Shown piece by piece: positions 36,149 through 49,007 of a stretch of DNA of 64,000 nt. The stretch spans positions 1 through 64,000 of the forward strand of contig CAJNOP010000707.1 of NCBI GenBank assembly GCA_905250075.1, read 5' to 3'. Under the pieces are notes generated by a model that saw only the letters and a program-made list of their open reading frames with translations, had not been told where the DNA came from and ran no database searches. The DNA comes from Rotaria sp. Silwood1. Its lineage: Eukaryota; Rotifera; Eurotatoria; Philodinida; Philodinidae. A program made the position numbers and the translations under genes. Within the stretch, counting starts at the first letter, position 1; each line of letters starts with the position of its first letter.

Positions 36149-37441
36149 ATGAGCTTTCTCAATCGAGGTCCAAGAACATGCTTCCATAGTCTGCTGAGTT
36201 TTCATTTCTGTACCAATCGTTTTGTGTGTAATCGGTATAAACTCTTCGCTTTGGTTACTTTTTGTATTTATATCGTATTCATTACCGTGACATACTTGGT
36301 TCTGCTCAATCCGTTACTCAACACATTATTGACACCTGCTAAGCGTCCACATGATCGAAACTTCGTCTCCAAAATCAACAATCGTCTATCAGTGGTATCA
36401 ACTAAAGCGAACCATCGTGATTTCATACTAGTAACAGCTGCTTCAGATCGGTTTGTCGATAGATTAGAAAACCTCATTGGATCAATTCATTATTATGAAC
36501 CTCATTTGTCGATTATTGTTTTTGATCTCGGTATGACTGATTCACAACTCTCTCGAATATCATGCATGGCAAATACTCAAATCGAAATTTTTCCATTCGA
36601 GATCTATCCGTTTCATGTGGCAAATCTACAATTATATGCCTATAAAGCACTTCTATTGAAGGAGGCACTTGAGAAATATGGATCAAAGACAAAAGCTATT
36701 TTCTATCTCGATGCTGGTACAGAATTGCGTTCATCACTCGACCAAATCGTCGAAGCAATCGAAACACATGGCTATTTTCTCACACGACAAAAAACATTGA
36801 TTCTCGATCATACGGACGAGCATACGTTTGCAGCATTGAACGTGAGTAAGAGTGATTTTCGTATGGGTAATCTCTATCAAACAGCAGGATGCATTTTGGG
36901 TTTCTCAACAAATCACTCTGGGTTTTACAAAGACATTCTAATACCATTTGTAGCGTGTTCCCTGAAAATCGATTGCATAGCTCCGTTAACTTCAATCTCA
37001 TCGACAACACATCGTTTTGATCAATCTGTTCTATCGATTCTTGTGTACAAAGCTGGCTATGAGGTAGAAAATGCAGAACGATTCTATGGTGATTTTGGAT
37101 CTGCGCCAGAACTTGACGCAAATATGGTGATATTTTCTCGTCGTTGGCATTGTCCTAAAGTGTATGCATCCGAAATTGTATTTCGACATAAATGCCATTA
37201 TACACCAATATTACGCTCCCATCATCGCATTAGAAATATCCATGAGCGAGCTGATGTATACGCTTGTGGAAAATTGACCATTATCGAACTCGGTTCATTC
37301 CAGATAGAGTTATCGGTATATCAAGTGCACGGCCTCATCTTTATCATTTATGTTGTTATGATGAGTTGTCTTTACTGCTCGACTGTCTATGTGTTTTGTT
37401 TCTTGGTATCAGTTGTAAGAATAAAACAAAGAAGAGAGTAG
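36149..37441 (+). CDS. Glycosyltransferase-like membrane protein
   Basis: Intronless, 430 residues. A membrane anchor lies at about 31-53 after a basic N-terminus (type II Golgi-like topology). A luminal domain from about 90 starts with DFILVTAASDRFVDRLENLI and continues with IIVFDLGMT. An acidic motif in IFYLDAG (about 184-190) may be the metal/nucleotide-sugar site of a GT-A fold. A second hydrophobic helix lies at about 395-423 before a basic tail. The overall order (short strand, small-sugar fold, FDLG, YLDAG) fits nucleotide-diphospho-sugar transferases of the DUF1647/DUF616-like type. Donor and acceptor are unknown. The C-terminal helix is unusual for type II enzymes. Alternatively it could be a catalytically dead relative. 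A GT/CA palindrome follows about 60 bp after the stop. Confidence 0.65.
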   Translation: MSFLNRGPRTCFHSLLSFHFCTNRFVCNRYKLFALVTFCIYIVFITVTYLVLLNPLLNTLLTPAKRPHDRNFVSKINNRLSVVSTKANHRDFILVTAASDRFVDRLENLIGSIHYYEPHLSIIVFDLGMTDSQLSRISCMANTQIEIFPFEIYPFHVANLQLYAYKALLLKEALEKYGSKTKAIFYLDAGTELRSSLDQIVEAIETHGYFLTRQKTLILDHTDEHTFAALNVSKSDFRMGNLYQTAGCILGFSTNHSGFYKDILIPFVACSLKIDCIAPLTSISSTTHRFDQSVLSILVYKAGYEVENAERFYGDFGSAPELDANMVIFSRRWHCPKVYASEIVFRHKCHYTPILRSHHRIRNIHERADVYACGKLTIIELGSFQIELSVYQVHGLIFIIYVVMMSCLYCSTVYVFCFLVSVVRIKQRRE

Positions 37442-37501
37442 ACGAACTCGATTGGGGCTCGACGTGATCCGTCGTTACGGATGTTATTTTATTTGTCTTC
37501 T

Positions 37502-37553
37502 GGATGTGGTCCTTACAAAAGAGAAAACTCATACTCATACCCACACTCACAAC
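37502..37553. repeat. GT/CA palindromic repeat (copy 9)
   Basis: GGATGTGGTCC, a spacer ACAAAAGAGAAAA, then ACTCATACCCACACTCACAA. The left arm is short. Confidence 0.5.
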
Positions 37554-38936
37554 TTATATATAAATAAATATCCCTCATAGGCTTATCGTCTGTTGGGGCC
37601 AGCCGCTGTTATGATTTGCATGCAGCTGGATTCTTTCGTCCTTCTCTTTTTACAGACAGCAGTATCTGCACCACTTCCATCTGATGCTTCCCCATTTATG
37701 ATTTTTAGGTTAGCGATAAACATAGGAATCATGTTGTCGTGACATCTATGTTGGAATTTTTACTCTGCATATTGACTAACGATTTTGTCAACATGCTACC
37801 GAACGAGTCATCCGAAACAACTAGCCATTAGTGATTTGCCCAGGGTTATTACATGAATGGCAATACTGAGGTTCGATCACAGTATCCTGTAGATATGTGT
37901 CGAACAACGTAAGCACTCAATCACGACGGCTACACCTTCTATATGTCAAACCTAAAAATTATTGCTGTAAAATTCAGATCAAGAATTAGACTTCGATTGA
38001 GCACACATGTAAATAAGACCAATAGTTTTTTGTGGAACTCACACATATTTTTGAAGAGAATAGCGATTGTAAGTTTTAAGTTCAAGTTTTCGCGGCGTCC
38101 CCTCCCCATTACAGACACATAGCAACGGAAGCTCTCGTTACAGACTCCAGCCACTGCACGCAACAGGCTTCAGATATATTTATTAATAAAAAAAACAAAG
38201 GAGTTGAACAGTATAAAGAATATGAGCTCGATGGTTCTGCAATATTTCAACGCCTTCATTAATATTTGAAAAACTATAATATATTTATTAAAGTTCTTAA
38301 TAGCGAAATCGTCGACTTTTTGTAGAATTTAAACTTGTATTTTAAAAGTGAAGAACGAAGAGTAGTAATAGATTGATCTGTCATAGCAATCATATAATCA
38401 ACAGGGAAAGCATGATTCGATCTTTTTGTCAGTTTACAAAATAAACGATGTCACTATTTATGAGTTCAATCAGATATATAGTAGTACGCTAAGAGCTGCT
38501 GATGCATATAAAGTGCATTATTATAACAGTCTGATTTATGAGATAGTCGATGATGAAGAAAAATAATAATGTCAAATTAAAAAAAATGATTAACATCGAG
38601 TGCATAATAACAATTATAAATGAAATCAAACGCTCTTAAACAAAAAAATTTCTGTTTTAAATGTAGAAATGAATAATAAAGTCTCGCTCTTGCCATCGAT
38701 TATCAATGAAAACAACTGCAGCGTACACGAAATTTTTCAGTTTACGTATGATGCATTAGGATATTGAGGTTTAAGGCTATATGTGAGTTTCACATTTCAG
38801 CTTCAAAGAAGCTATGCTAACAAGCTTTTTTGTAAAAATGTGCTAAAATGATCATTTTGTTTTCAGAAAAGAGCTGTAGAAAATCAACCAGATTCACCAT
38901 GAAAGAACCAATTTTCTGTAAAAAATAAGTAGTAAA
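37554..38936. other. Intergenic, inverted fragment next to copy B
   Basis: No gene. At 38838-38905 a segment of about 65 bp is the reverse complement of DNA matching copy A at about 18325-18395 (and copy B at about 39310-39400). Copy B therefore begins beside an inverted piece of itself. Confidence 0.5.
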
Positions 38937-40276
38937 ATCATATTTGATTTCCGTCTAGATATTCATCTGATTAAGCATATTTTATTTTCGATAATTTAAT
39001 AACAATCATTAGAAATGCTCCTGATGCCTTTTTTGCATACACTTGGATCTAACATTGATTTTCAATAAGCGACTACGAATCAGAATATTCTCATGACAAA
39101 ACTACTTAGCTACAAGAATTGGTCAACACATTCGATAAACATTTTTTTTTTCTTTTTCTTCTATCAGTTAGTTAGAAATTGTCTTAATTCATTTCTTTTT
39201 CGATTCAACTATTTTCATAAGAAACTTAATAATTATTACTGAATTGTCGAAAACAAAATGTATTTAATCAGATGAAGATCTAGGCAGACCTCAAATATGA
39301 TCCTACTAGCTTTTTCATAGTGAAGTTTGTTGATATTCTAGAGTTATTTGCTGAATACAAAATTATTATTTTTTCACATTTAAACAAAAAATGAAACAAC
39401 ATTATGATGCATCTATTATTAATCGAATATAAGATGAAACATCGAAAAAATTATCTTTACTCTTTTGTTTTGCACCTAAATAAGGGCATCTAAGATATTC
39501 ATCCAGGTCCGTATAGAATAAGATCTTTGTGAACTGGCTCTGTGTGGGTACACTCAAATATGCTTTCTCGTTAGTCTATTTATATATATTATACATGTAC
39601 ATACCTTCTTACAAATCAATTAGAAGCTTTTGGAAATAAAAACTTTGAATTCTTTATTACTGATCATCTATTGACTTAAGCACAAATAGATTACAAAACC
39701 AAACGTATACTATACATTTTTTGTATATTTAGATGTTTGATATCAAATTAATATTTCACCAATAAAATGTACATTGTTTTGAATGTAATGCTCTTCGACG
39801 ATCTGATTTTCGGCGAGTACATACTTAACATCTGTTTAATGTAAGTTTAAATACAATGGTAAATTTAAATTAACGAATGTAATAAATAAAACTGTAGACT
39901 TTTGATGACTCTAACATTCTCATTTTATATATGCGATACGATGACAATGTTTGTTCGCTTTTTATGCCTAAGAATATCGTTCAACATGTAAAAACGTGTT
40001 TCAAATCTTTTACTGTTTCTTCTCTTTGTTCTTGATGATGATTAATAAATAACAAAGTCGATCTTTTATCTCGAAAACAAAACAGGATATCCTTAAATCT
40101 TATCCATAACTATTCGATATTCTTCAAAATAATTATTGACATTCAGCAGTGAATTCAAGGCTTTTATGATCACGAGCACTTCGGTGAAGAATCATAGATA
40201 TCATAATACTATGGTATGGAGTATTCAGAGGTAAATATCAAAATACGACTACACTATTTAAATAAGGGCTATTCAC

Positions 40277-40348
40277 TGTCTGGATGCGTGTAGATTTCGA
40301 TTGAGAGAAGATCCATATTTACAACCACCATCCGCATACAGTCTCTCA
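40277..40348. mobile_element. GT/CA hairpin element present only in copy B (copy 10)
   Basis: At 19560 copy A runs straight through (TTCACTAAGTAAATTTTAG). Copy B has about 72 bp more in the same place: GGATGCGTGTAGATTTCGAT, spacer GAGAGAAGATCC, then TTACAACCACCATCCGCA. This is the only copy whose presence or absence can be compared inside the window, and it behaves as a discrete insertion. Confidence 0.6.
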
Positions 40349-42089
40349 TAAGTAGATTTGAGTTAGATTAACAAAAAATACCAAAGTATGTGTTCATAGG
40401 TTATCATCCTTGAGATATGACCATATCTATACCTAATGAAATTTTTTTTTCAAAATTTGTTTCATGATCACAGAGAGTTGAACGATCGATGTTTTTCGCT
40501 GATAAACTGAATTCGAATCTTCACTCTGCCGAAATTTCAATTGTATCACTTGCGTACAATTTGAACTATCAATCATGCTTCAGTGAAATTATTGTGCAAA
40601 TACATATGCTTAGGATAAAAAATATTTAAAACACATTGCTTTTTCTTATCTTCGTGAACATGGTTGTTTCGAAAAAATTATCTCATCTACTAGAATAGAT
40701 GAAAAAATGTCTACGATGAATATATATCTTTTCGCTGCAAATAATTTAGAATAATTTAAAATGAGATCTGTTTAGAAGAACAATAGTTATTAGCTTTCTT
40801 ACATATGGCGACAGTAAGTATGTGGAATAAGTAACGCTGATGGAAAAGAAATCTTTTCAAACCTATTTTAAACTATATCATGGAGCAATGGTGGATACCA
40901 GCTTATGTATATTGGTGTTGTGTTCATCAATTCCTTCGTTTGTTAAACAATTATGACGTTAAAAAGCGAATAAACAGTGAAACATTTACAACTTAATATC
41001 ACTGAATAAACCACTTCTTTGTGTTCAACCTATTGTGTAAGACATGATTTAACAAATACACATTCTCAAACAATGATATGAATATCTTTTACATAGAAAG
41101 GTATAACTACACGTTGTTTCGAAAGTTTGAATTCTTTCTATAATGATAAGTATTCAAAAAAAAAACAAAAGAAATATCGACTAATATATATTTTGTACGA
41201 TTAGCTGTATTATGACATTTAGTACATTTATCAAATGGTTAGAAAATTTCTTAATTTGAATCGAGCAGATAAGAATGGATATTTTTGAATTGAAATCAGA
41301 TTCAGATATTTTTGTACTTATTAACAAATCAGAAATCCTAATTGATGATATAATCAAAATAGTACTCAGCCATTCATTGCAATTCTATATTGATGACCTA
41401 TTCACTTTAGTTTGTTTTAATGTAAAAATTCGAGTGTACGAGATCAAAATAAAATAATCATATCCTTCATAACACAGTATAATAACAAGAAAATTTTTCC
41501 TATATGGGCAAAATCATTTGTTAGCGACGTGTTTTGAACAAAATTAAATTACGCTAATTACTTTTTACTTCATAGTCAGCTAATTTTTTTTTAACTTATA
41601 TCTGTCTGATATTCTTTATATATTATCATAAAAAAGATAGTTTATGGTCTGAAAATACAAGAATTATAAAACTTAGTCAATTTAATCATTAATCAAGATA
41701 TATTTCTTAGATGTTCAACTATTACTCGGTTAAGTTTTTAAACAGATTTAAAAATCAGAAAATACAATTTATCAATAGTCGATCATATTACAGGATTAGT
41801 ATAACAATTAAAATAGTTATAAAGTGAATCACATTTGTTTTTATTTATCTTGTTTCTTTAGCTATTCTACATATTATCTAGTGCGTGTGACCTGATTGTT
41901 TTAACCTACATATTTTGTGAATAAGAAGAATCATCATTGTTATTTTTCTTATTATGCATTATCTAAAACAAAAGGAAAGAATTTTCTCATTTTGTTTCTT
42001 GCTCGTTGCCATTATCCATCCTTAGTTATAAATATTTAGGATTTCTTCAAATAAAAATAACCTATTTCTTGTTGAGAAAATTTGATACA

Positions 42090-42345
42090 ATGAAAACTAT
42101 GAAGGTGGTACAATTTTCTCGATATGACAGCGATATATCAGATGAAGAGATTGTAAAAGAAAAACAATAAGTCAATCAAAGACGATGAAATATGTCGAGA
42201 ATGTCATGCTTTATCTAGATTTGTCAAAACTGCTTCAAATATTATCAATAATAAAATATTTTCTACAAAACTAGCACTATCTTTAGAACTATGGACTTTT
42301 TCATATCAATGTGTTAAATCAATAAAAGAAATGGACAATAGTTAA
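42090..42345 (+). pseudogene. Possible small gene remnant in copy B
   Basis: ATG 42090 opens MKTMKVVQFSRYDSD and an acidic stretch to a TAA. After a shift of frame, coding-like sequence continues: a C-x2-C (ICRECHAL), then LALSLELWTFSYQCVKSIKE, ending at TAA 42343-42345 with AATAAA overlapping. Copy A keeps only a degraded version (about 20380-20470). No family recognised. Chance is possible. Confidence 0.3.
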
Positions 42346-42794
42346 TAAAATCAAAAAAGCATTTGTTATTTGGTGTATGGTTATACAAGCAATTCACATT
42401 CGAAAACATTAGAAGACAACTTTTCAGCTTTTTTTAAGAATTTTATATGTAAACATATTGTAAGCATGACTATTCATTTAATTCTTTAAATTTATTTTTC
42501 TGCTGATAAATTTTGTATTTTTTACTGATACTTATATTTAATAAACGGATCATTATATAATTAATTAGTGATAATTTTAGTCCTGATCATTTCATATACT
42601 TTACTGACTATTTAAATGGTAATCACTCTCATTCTTGTCAACTATGTTATAAACGCATCTAAATATTTTTTTTGAAAACAAATTGCATGATGAAAATCAT
42701 TGAGCTTAAGGTATGGGTAATTGATTTAACATACGATACATCCATTGAGCTACATGCTATGACATTATTTCATTATTCATTTTTGTTTAATTTA

Positions 42795-44084
42795 TTAGAA
42801 ATTTAAAAAAAAGAAAAATACAAAAATCCAAAGATAAGACTGATATATTAATATAGATCCACGAGAATCTTTGCCTTCAGTTGATGTACAACAAGTATAT
42901 TGATATTTTGATGGTGATGTATCATTTGGAAAACTTCGATATACAATTCGTTTATTTAATGGTTGTGGATTACGGAAATTTTCCGAAAATATGTCTAATC
43001 GAAACATTTCCAATTCATCGTCACTAATTTGAATGGGTGTTTGAAATACAGACCAAATAACATTTTCACTGCATGGAGGTGTTGTTAATGAACCTGAATA
43101 ACGATAAAAATTGTTTAAATTTGTATTCATTAAAGTTGATAATTGTAAACTGATTCCAGCTGACTCATTTGTATCATTTAATGGATCAGCTGTTGAAAAA
43201 TATTGTTCCCATGCAGCTAATGTATCATTATTAGTATTAATAGTTTCTCTCTTTGTTTTACGTTTTTTTCTTTTATGACCAGTTGATTCAGAACTACTCG
43301 AATTTGATTTAATAGTCTGAATAAATATGCCAAGTACCGCATATTGATTTATTGCCGAGTTTAAATAAACACAATGAATTTCACCAGCATAATTTTCACT
43401 ATTTCTAAAGATAAAATATATATTATCGATTATGTTTCTTCTTTAATAGATGATCATAAGTTTTCTATTATATTCAAGCGGACGAATATTTGAAGAGCGT
43501 CATGTGCTACATTTCTTAGTTTTAATTGCTCATTAATGGTGAAAAATATCTTCAGAACACTACGAGAATTTTGAAGATGTGAAAGGCATTTCATAAGTCA
43601 ATCGTTTATTTACTTATATACTCAAAAGAGGATCTTCTACTATAAGTGAAGAGAGTATTTTAAAAAAATCTAATTAACGAATATTTAATTACATTTGATG
43701 TTCACTGCCAGATTTATAGTTTTGACCCCAATGAAGATGAAAATTAACAAATTCATATATTCCATTTAAACCACCGCCACTCAATGTTAAAGGAAACGCA
43801 GTTTTGTCGACTTGTGAAGCTGTAATTGTATGTCCATTATTTGTAATTGTAAAATTTTGTACTACATTAGTAGCCGATGAAAGTTGAAAAGCAGGATATG
43901 CATTATAAACAGTACATGCTGTTTGAATATTGATTGGCGATTGAACCATTCCTTGGCAGGTTGCATATGAATCTTCCCAAACATCTGGTCCAGCATCACC
44001 ATAATTCCAATGAGCTGCTTGCGATAAAGAAGTATTAACTGAATACAATAATATAAAAGCTACTAATAGCCAATGCAAACGCAT
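42795..44084 (-). CDS. Secreted alpha-carbonic anhydrase with hydrophobic tail (CA-B)
   Basis: Exons 44084-43693 and 43404-42795 (intron 288 nt, phase 2) give 333 residues, very similar to CA-A. Signal peptide about 1-22. Zinc ligands His116 and His118 (FHLHWG) and His141 (EIHCVY), Glu128, shuttle His85 (NNGH) and LTTPPC are all kept, as is the secreted-type Cys pair. The basic insert RKKRKTKRE is shared with CA-A. The C-terminus is hydrophobic and Phe-rich (SYLWIFVFFFFLNF), as expected for a GPI-anchor signal or membrane anchor. It catalyses reversible CO2 hydration outside the cell, by family. It sits alone in copy B, with CA-C 3.5 kb upstream of it in transcription order. Confidence 0.9.
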
Positions 44085-44118
44085 GATGATCGATTTATTA
44101 GTTAATGAGAAATATCAG

Positions 44119-44125
44119 CTTTATA
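44119..44125 (-). promoter_or_regulatory. TATA-like box upstream of CA-B
   Basis: TATAAAG on the minus strand about 35 nt before the ATG, conserved with copy A at 24667-24673. Confidence 0.45.
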
Positions 44126-44149
44126 TTGTGATAAATTATACCCTTGATG

Positions 44150-46050
44150 ATATAGATAAATGATTCAATACAGTTGTATTTGACGTCTAATTTGTTTTTT
44201 TTTGTACACAGATGAATAACCTTTATTTTTCCTTTGGATAAAAATGAAACCCTATTCTTTTTATACTTCTACTCATTGACGTAGATGTAATACCATGTTA
44301 TCACCTTGAAATATTCAAAAACACAAACTAAAAATTTGTTTGATTGATTCTTATTTTCTTAGCAGAGTTTACCTTAAAAATTCAAATATTTTTATTTTTT
44401 CTTTCATTACCAAATGTTACTAATTTTTAAATGATTAAGCGAAAGCAGCTATTTAAACTTTTCACGCCTCAATTATTTGAGTTTTCGTTTTCTCTTCAGT
44501 AAATATACAGATATAGCAAAACATACGTTGTTTTTTTTTCTTGTTGTAATTCGAATTAGAAGTAAATGTACAATGCGTGAAGATGAATATTTTAGAAAAA
44601 CTAAATTACTATATTGTGTTATAATGAAAAATATATAAATAGAATTTAATTATATATAGATAAATTGTTTTCAATATGAATATAGATATATATTTATATC
44701 AAATTCTAATGAAACGATGGTACTTCAAATTTTATATTCATATCCTAATAGATATTACCAAAAAAAAACAGATAAATCATATATTTATCTCGAATAACAA
44801 TATTTTAAATGATCAACTATTTTTTTTCAGCATTCATTTCATATGCTCATTTATCAATAAAACGTGAATATCGCTCTTGGTCAACAACATTCAACCTTAT
44901 GTTATTATGTTCCCTATTATTAATCGTATCAATTAGTATACATATATATTTATATTAAAATATTAATCGAAGGAACAATATTTGTAAATGTATACGTATT
45001 TCATTCATTGATCTTAATTTTATCATACAATAATCTGTTTGATCTCTAAAAGAGTTCGAAAAAAATTGGAGATCAAAAGTACTTTTTCTCATTTATATAA
45101 TTAATGAGTATTATAATTGAATCGTTATTAAATATCACTACAGATACAAACTATTACTTGAAATGTTCATTTTCCGAGTAAAATAAGAATTGAAATTGTT
45201 TTCTTTGATTATTGTACTTTCAAAACTCCATATTTGCATCATGCTTTATTTAGAACTACGTAATATTTTTTTTATTGGTATTTTTCTCTAGGTAAGCTTT
45301 TATTCATCAATAAATATAATTACGTATAAGTAAGTCAGTAATTCATATGCAAGATGAAAAAAATAAAAACACGTGTTTTTTGGTGATTTATCATGCACAA
45401 CGAAGCAATAAATATCAACTATTATTAGACGTGCATCTTATATAACTTTACCAACGAAAGAATAAATAAACGAAAATGTTATTATTCATCGATATATATA
45501 TATATTGTCAAGTATAATAAATATAGAATCATGCTGGCTATTGTATCTTGTCGAATAATAAACATCATTGAAAAGGGCTTTAGCTATTAAATGATTATTT
45601 AACTTAAAATAAGAATAATATTTGTATTATAGTAAACTTAACATATTTTGCACAAATATAATTTTCATTTGAACATATGAATAGATTTCAGATAATAAAG
45701 AATATTCTAAGATATTTTGTAATAAACTTATTGAATTCTAACTTTCATGCCATTTATAAAAATATATCATTCAATTTTATCTTTTATCACTGCTATGTTT
45801 TTTATTTTGGTCATAAATGAATTGAATTGTGTGATTTTGAGAACTTGTAATATGACATCTATTAATACTTTTGCATAATTAGAAATAAGTTCTAGTGCAT
45901 AAAAACAATTTATTATATATGAAAATTATCAATTTATTATTTACTTTAGTTATAAATTAAGTAAGATGCGCATAAAAATATAAAATTCGAGCAGAATTTC
46001 TTTTTTTCGTTTTTTTATTCTATATATTTAATTTAATTTCTACATATTTT
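44150..46050. other. Non-coding part of copy B
   Basis: Aligns with 24700-26650 of copy A. An open frame at 44676-44867 is not conserved in A. No gene. Confidence 0.45.
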
Positions 46051-46516
46051 CTTCTTTGTGGTCGATCTTTATATTTATTTATTCATTTTCCTTGTTTTTC
46101 TGTTACGTTTCGATAACAATATTACCTTCATCAAACTATTGCATTTTTATATCTATAAACATCTATACATACATTCACATGTACATATATTTTTCATTTT
46201 CTTTTTTAGATATCTTACGCTTTTTCATCGAGATTCAAAATATGATAGTGAGACAGAGGAAGAAGATAAATAATCAATAACTCCTACCAGAATCATTATC
46301 TTACTGTCCCACTATCATATTTTGAATCTCGATGAAAAAGCATAAGAAAACTAAAAAGAAAAAACCAAAAAATATATGTACGTGTGAATATGTATGTATA
46401 GATGTTTATAGGCATAATAATGCAAATAGTCTGATGACAGCAATATCGTTGTCAAAACGTAATTAAAAAAAGAGGAAAACAAATAAATAAATATGAAAAT
46501 CGATCACGAGGAAGAG
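46051..46516. mobile_element. Foldback element with ~205-bp arms
   Basis: Arms 46051-46256 and 46304-46516 are reverse complements (about 85% by eye), around a loop of about 47 bp. Copy A has no counterpart at about 26650-26750, so it is copy-specific. Two overlapping open frames in the left arm (46056-46280) are by-products of AT-rich sequence. No transposase. Confidence 0.75.
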
Positions 46517-47548
46517 AATGATAAAAAAAAATATACATTAAGTATATATAATTAAAAAACATAATGACCTTTCTTATATCAAAAGACAATTTTTCGGATT
46601 TTATACAAGGTTAGATTAAGCTTGACCAAATGTGATGAAAAATATGTAATTTATCATTTTTGTTGAGAATCTTTTGAAGAAGAAAAATTGATTTCTTTCG
46701 TATCTAAAAGTTCTTTTTTATGCTAAATAACTGTGTACACTTTTTTCGATTTTGAAAACATTTTCTGTTTCATGTTGATTATAAAACTGAGTCTATGACA
46801 CTAATTTGCAAATTATTTTCATAGATTCAGCTTTATAATTAACATGAAACAAAAATCTTTTTAAAATTGAAAAAAAAGGTAGTTTTAGAAAAAAAAAATC
46901 GTTTTTTTCTAAAAGAATAAAAAATTTTGCTCAAAATTTGTATTTTTTGCACTTTTCATGTTTGTATCATAGTGTGTATTGAAATATGATTATCTTGAAT
47001 TTCTCTTTGAAACGAAAATAAAAATTAATGTACTATTGTTGAGTCCATTAAATTAATCAACAAATCTTCTTTCACTTCGTATCGTAACTATAACACTTTC
47101 AATCAGATCAGAGCTACCAACATTCTGATTTTTGGAATATATTTTATTCTATAATTCTGTATTAATGTATTATTTCAGTTCCAGCTGTTTTTCTTAATTT
47201 ATTTACATTAAGATAATAACAAGTTCTTGCATGAAATAACAAATTAAAATCAAAGACACAATCATTACAAATATTTTTCATAGAAGCAAGGCTAGAATGA
47301 ATGTAACGTTTCTTGATTATATCATTACTATTTCGCATTTTCAAAAAAAAAAAAAATAATTATGATAGGAAAAACAACCGATGATCAGACACATACAACG
47401 AAACTGCAGGCAATCAATGATACTATTTAATTAATTTATTTTGCGAAATGTTGAAAGATTTATAGAATTCAAATCATAGAAATAGCTTTATCAGTCACAT
47501 CACTATTTATTCGAATAATTTTTTTTTTTTTCTAAAAATATAGCTCGA
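46517..47548. other. Non-coding part of copy B
   Basis: Matches 26740-26850 and 27860-29040 of copy A. No gene. Confidence 0.45.
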
Positions 47549-48854
47549 TTAAAATATTATAAAAAAAATAAGATTAATTAAAAATGTTGAATAAGAAAGT
47601 TTTTTAAATGAAGATGTCAATGTATTAGATGGTTTAATTGGATCTTTTCTTGAACAACAATTATAATCTGGTATTGATGATAATGTTTCATTTAAAAAAT
47701 TTCGATACATTTTTCGATTATATAATGGTTGTGGACGACGATAATCTTCAAAATAAATATTTTGTCGAAAAATTTTAAATTCATTTTCAACAAACATAAT
47801 TGGTTCTTTAAATATTGTCCAAATAACACCCTCTGTACATGGAGGTGTAGTTAATGATCCTTCATATCGCCAAAAATCTCGTAAATTTTCACCCATAAGT
47901 AATGCTAAACTTAAATTCATCATAGTTGTATTTTCTTCTGCTTTTAATGTTTGTGCTATATCGAAAAATCTTTGCCATTCTTTTCGTGTATCTTCATCCA
48001 GGATACGAACCGTACTGTTTTGTGTTTGATTGTGAAAAAATAAACTTTGCATAAAAATACCAAGTACAGCAGTTTGATTTGTAATAGGATTTAAATATAC
48101 AAAATGAATTTCACCTGGATACTTCATACCATTTCTATTTTTAAAAAAAAAAGTTAAACTAAAGAGACAAGTCCTTCAATTGATAAATCACTTTGAAATC
48201 GCGGCTATGTGCATCATTATAGACCCAAATGAGCTATGAATGTTCTGGAAAGAGTTCAGATTCTTAACTTATTACTGCAGTTTGACAAAAAAAAAAGACT
48301 TTTAGAATATCAAACTATGGTGTCTCAGTTTTTTGGAAATCTTGCTATCAATCACTATGTTGAATTTGAGTTAGATGCTTAACATAGAATAAAATAAAAA
48401 AATCTTATAATTAATTTTTTTTCAGCAGCTTTGAAAGTTATTATTGATATACTTACACTTCATGTTCGCTACCTGATTTATGATTTTCTCCCCAATGTAA
48501 ATGAAAATTTACAAATTCCAAGGTACCTTGGAAATCACCACCTGTAAGTCTTAAAGCTGATAGATTAGGTTCATTAATGAATGTTCCAACAATTGTATGT
48601 CCATTATTTCTCAGTTTAAAATTGTGTTGTTCATTATAGCCAGATCCAAATGTAAATGGTGTAAAATTTTTATATGTTGTACAAGCTGTTAAAATATCAA
48701 TTGGTGATTGTAATTGACCACCACATGTAGGAAATCTTTCATGCCAAACATCAGGCCCCAATTCACCATAATCCCATTCATGAACATGGTCGACACAAGT
48801 CACAAAGAGAAAAAATGATATGAAGAACACTGCATGGTACAACATCACATTCAT
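47549..48854 (-). CDS. Alpha-carbonic anhydrase with hydrophobic C-terminus (CA-C)
   Basis: Exons 48854-48457 and 48134-47549 (intron 322 nt, phase 2, donor GTAAGT) give 327 residues. A hydrophobic leader (to about residue 22) is followed by HEWDYGELGPD. Zinc ligands His118 and His120 (FHLHWG) and His143 (EIHFVY), Glu130, NNGH His86 and LTTPPC are present. Cys44 and the Cys of TTPPC form the usual pair. It lacks the basic insert of CA-A/B and has another C-terminal half (YEGSLTTPPCTEG). The tail ends LINLIFFIIF, fitting a GPI signal. Another in-frame ATG three codons in (48845) is possible. The end of this gene is the breakpoint of the segmental duplication. Confidence 0.9.
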
Positions 48855-49007
48855 TTATGTAAAAAAAAATATATAACATATTTATATATCTTAATATGTG
48901 AAAATTTTCTTGAGCAAAAAAACACCACCCAAACACGTTGTTCTATTTGTAAAAACAAACCACAAAACATTGGTTAACATCAACATACAATGTAATTGAC
49001 TTAAGTT

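Larger units (their letters stand above)
38937..47610 (+). repeat. Segmental duplication, copy B
   Basis: Direct, diverged copy of 17932-29110. Non-coding identity looks like roughly 80% by eye, with some stretches (40990-41250) nearly identical. B-specific parts are the hairpin insertion at about 40277-40348, about 900 bp at 41290-42240 and the foldback at 46051-46516. It ends inside the 3' exon of CA-C, which is where copy A breaks. Confidence 0.85.

Noticed and set aside
37860..37890. GGTTCGATCA resembling a tRNA T-arm
   Set aside because: No acceptor stem or A box at the right distance.
46056..46280. Two overlapping open frames of 71-74 residues
   Set aside because: They lie in one arm of a foldback and are rich in Ile/Phe/Tyr from AT-rich sequence.
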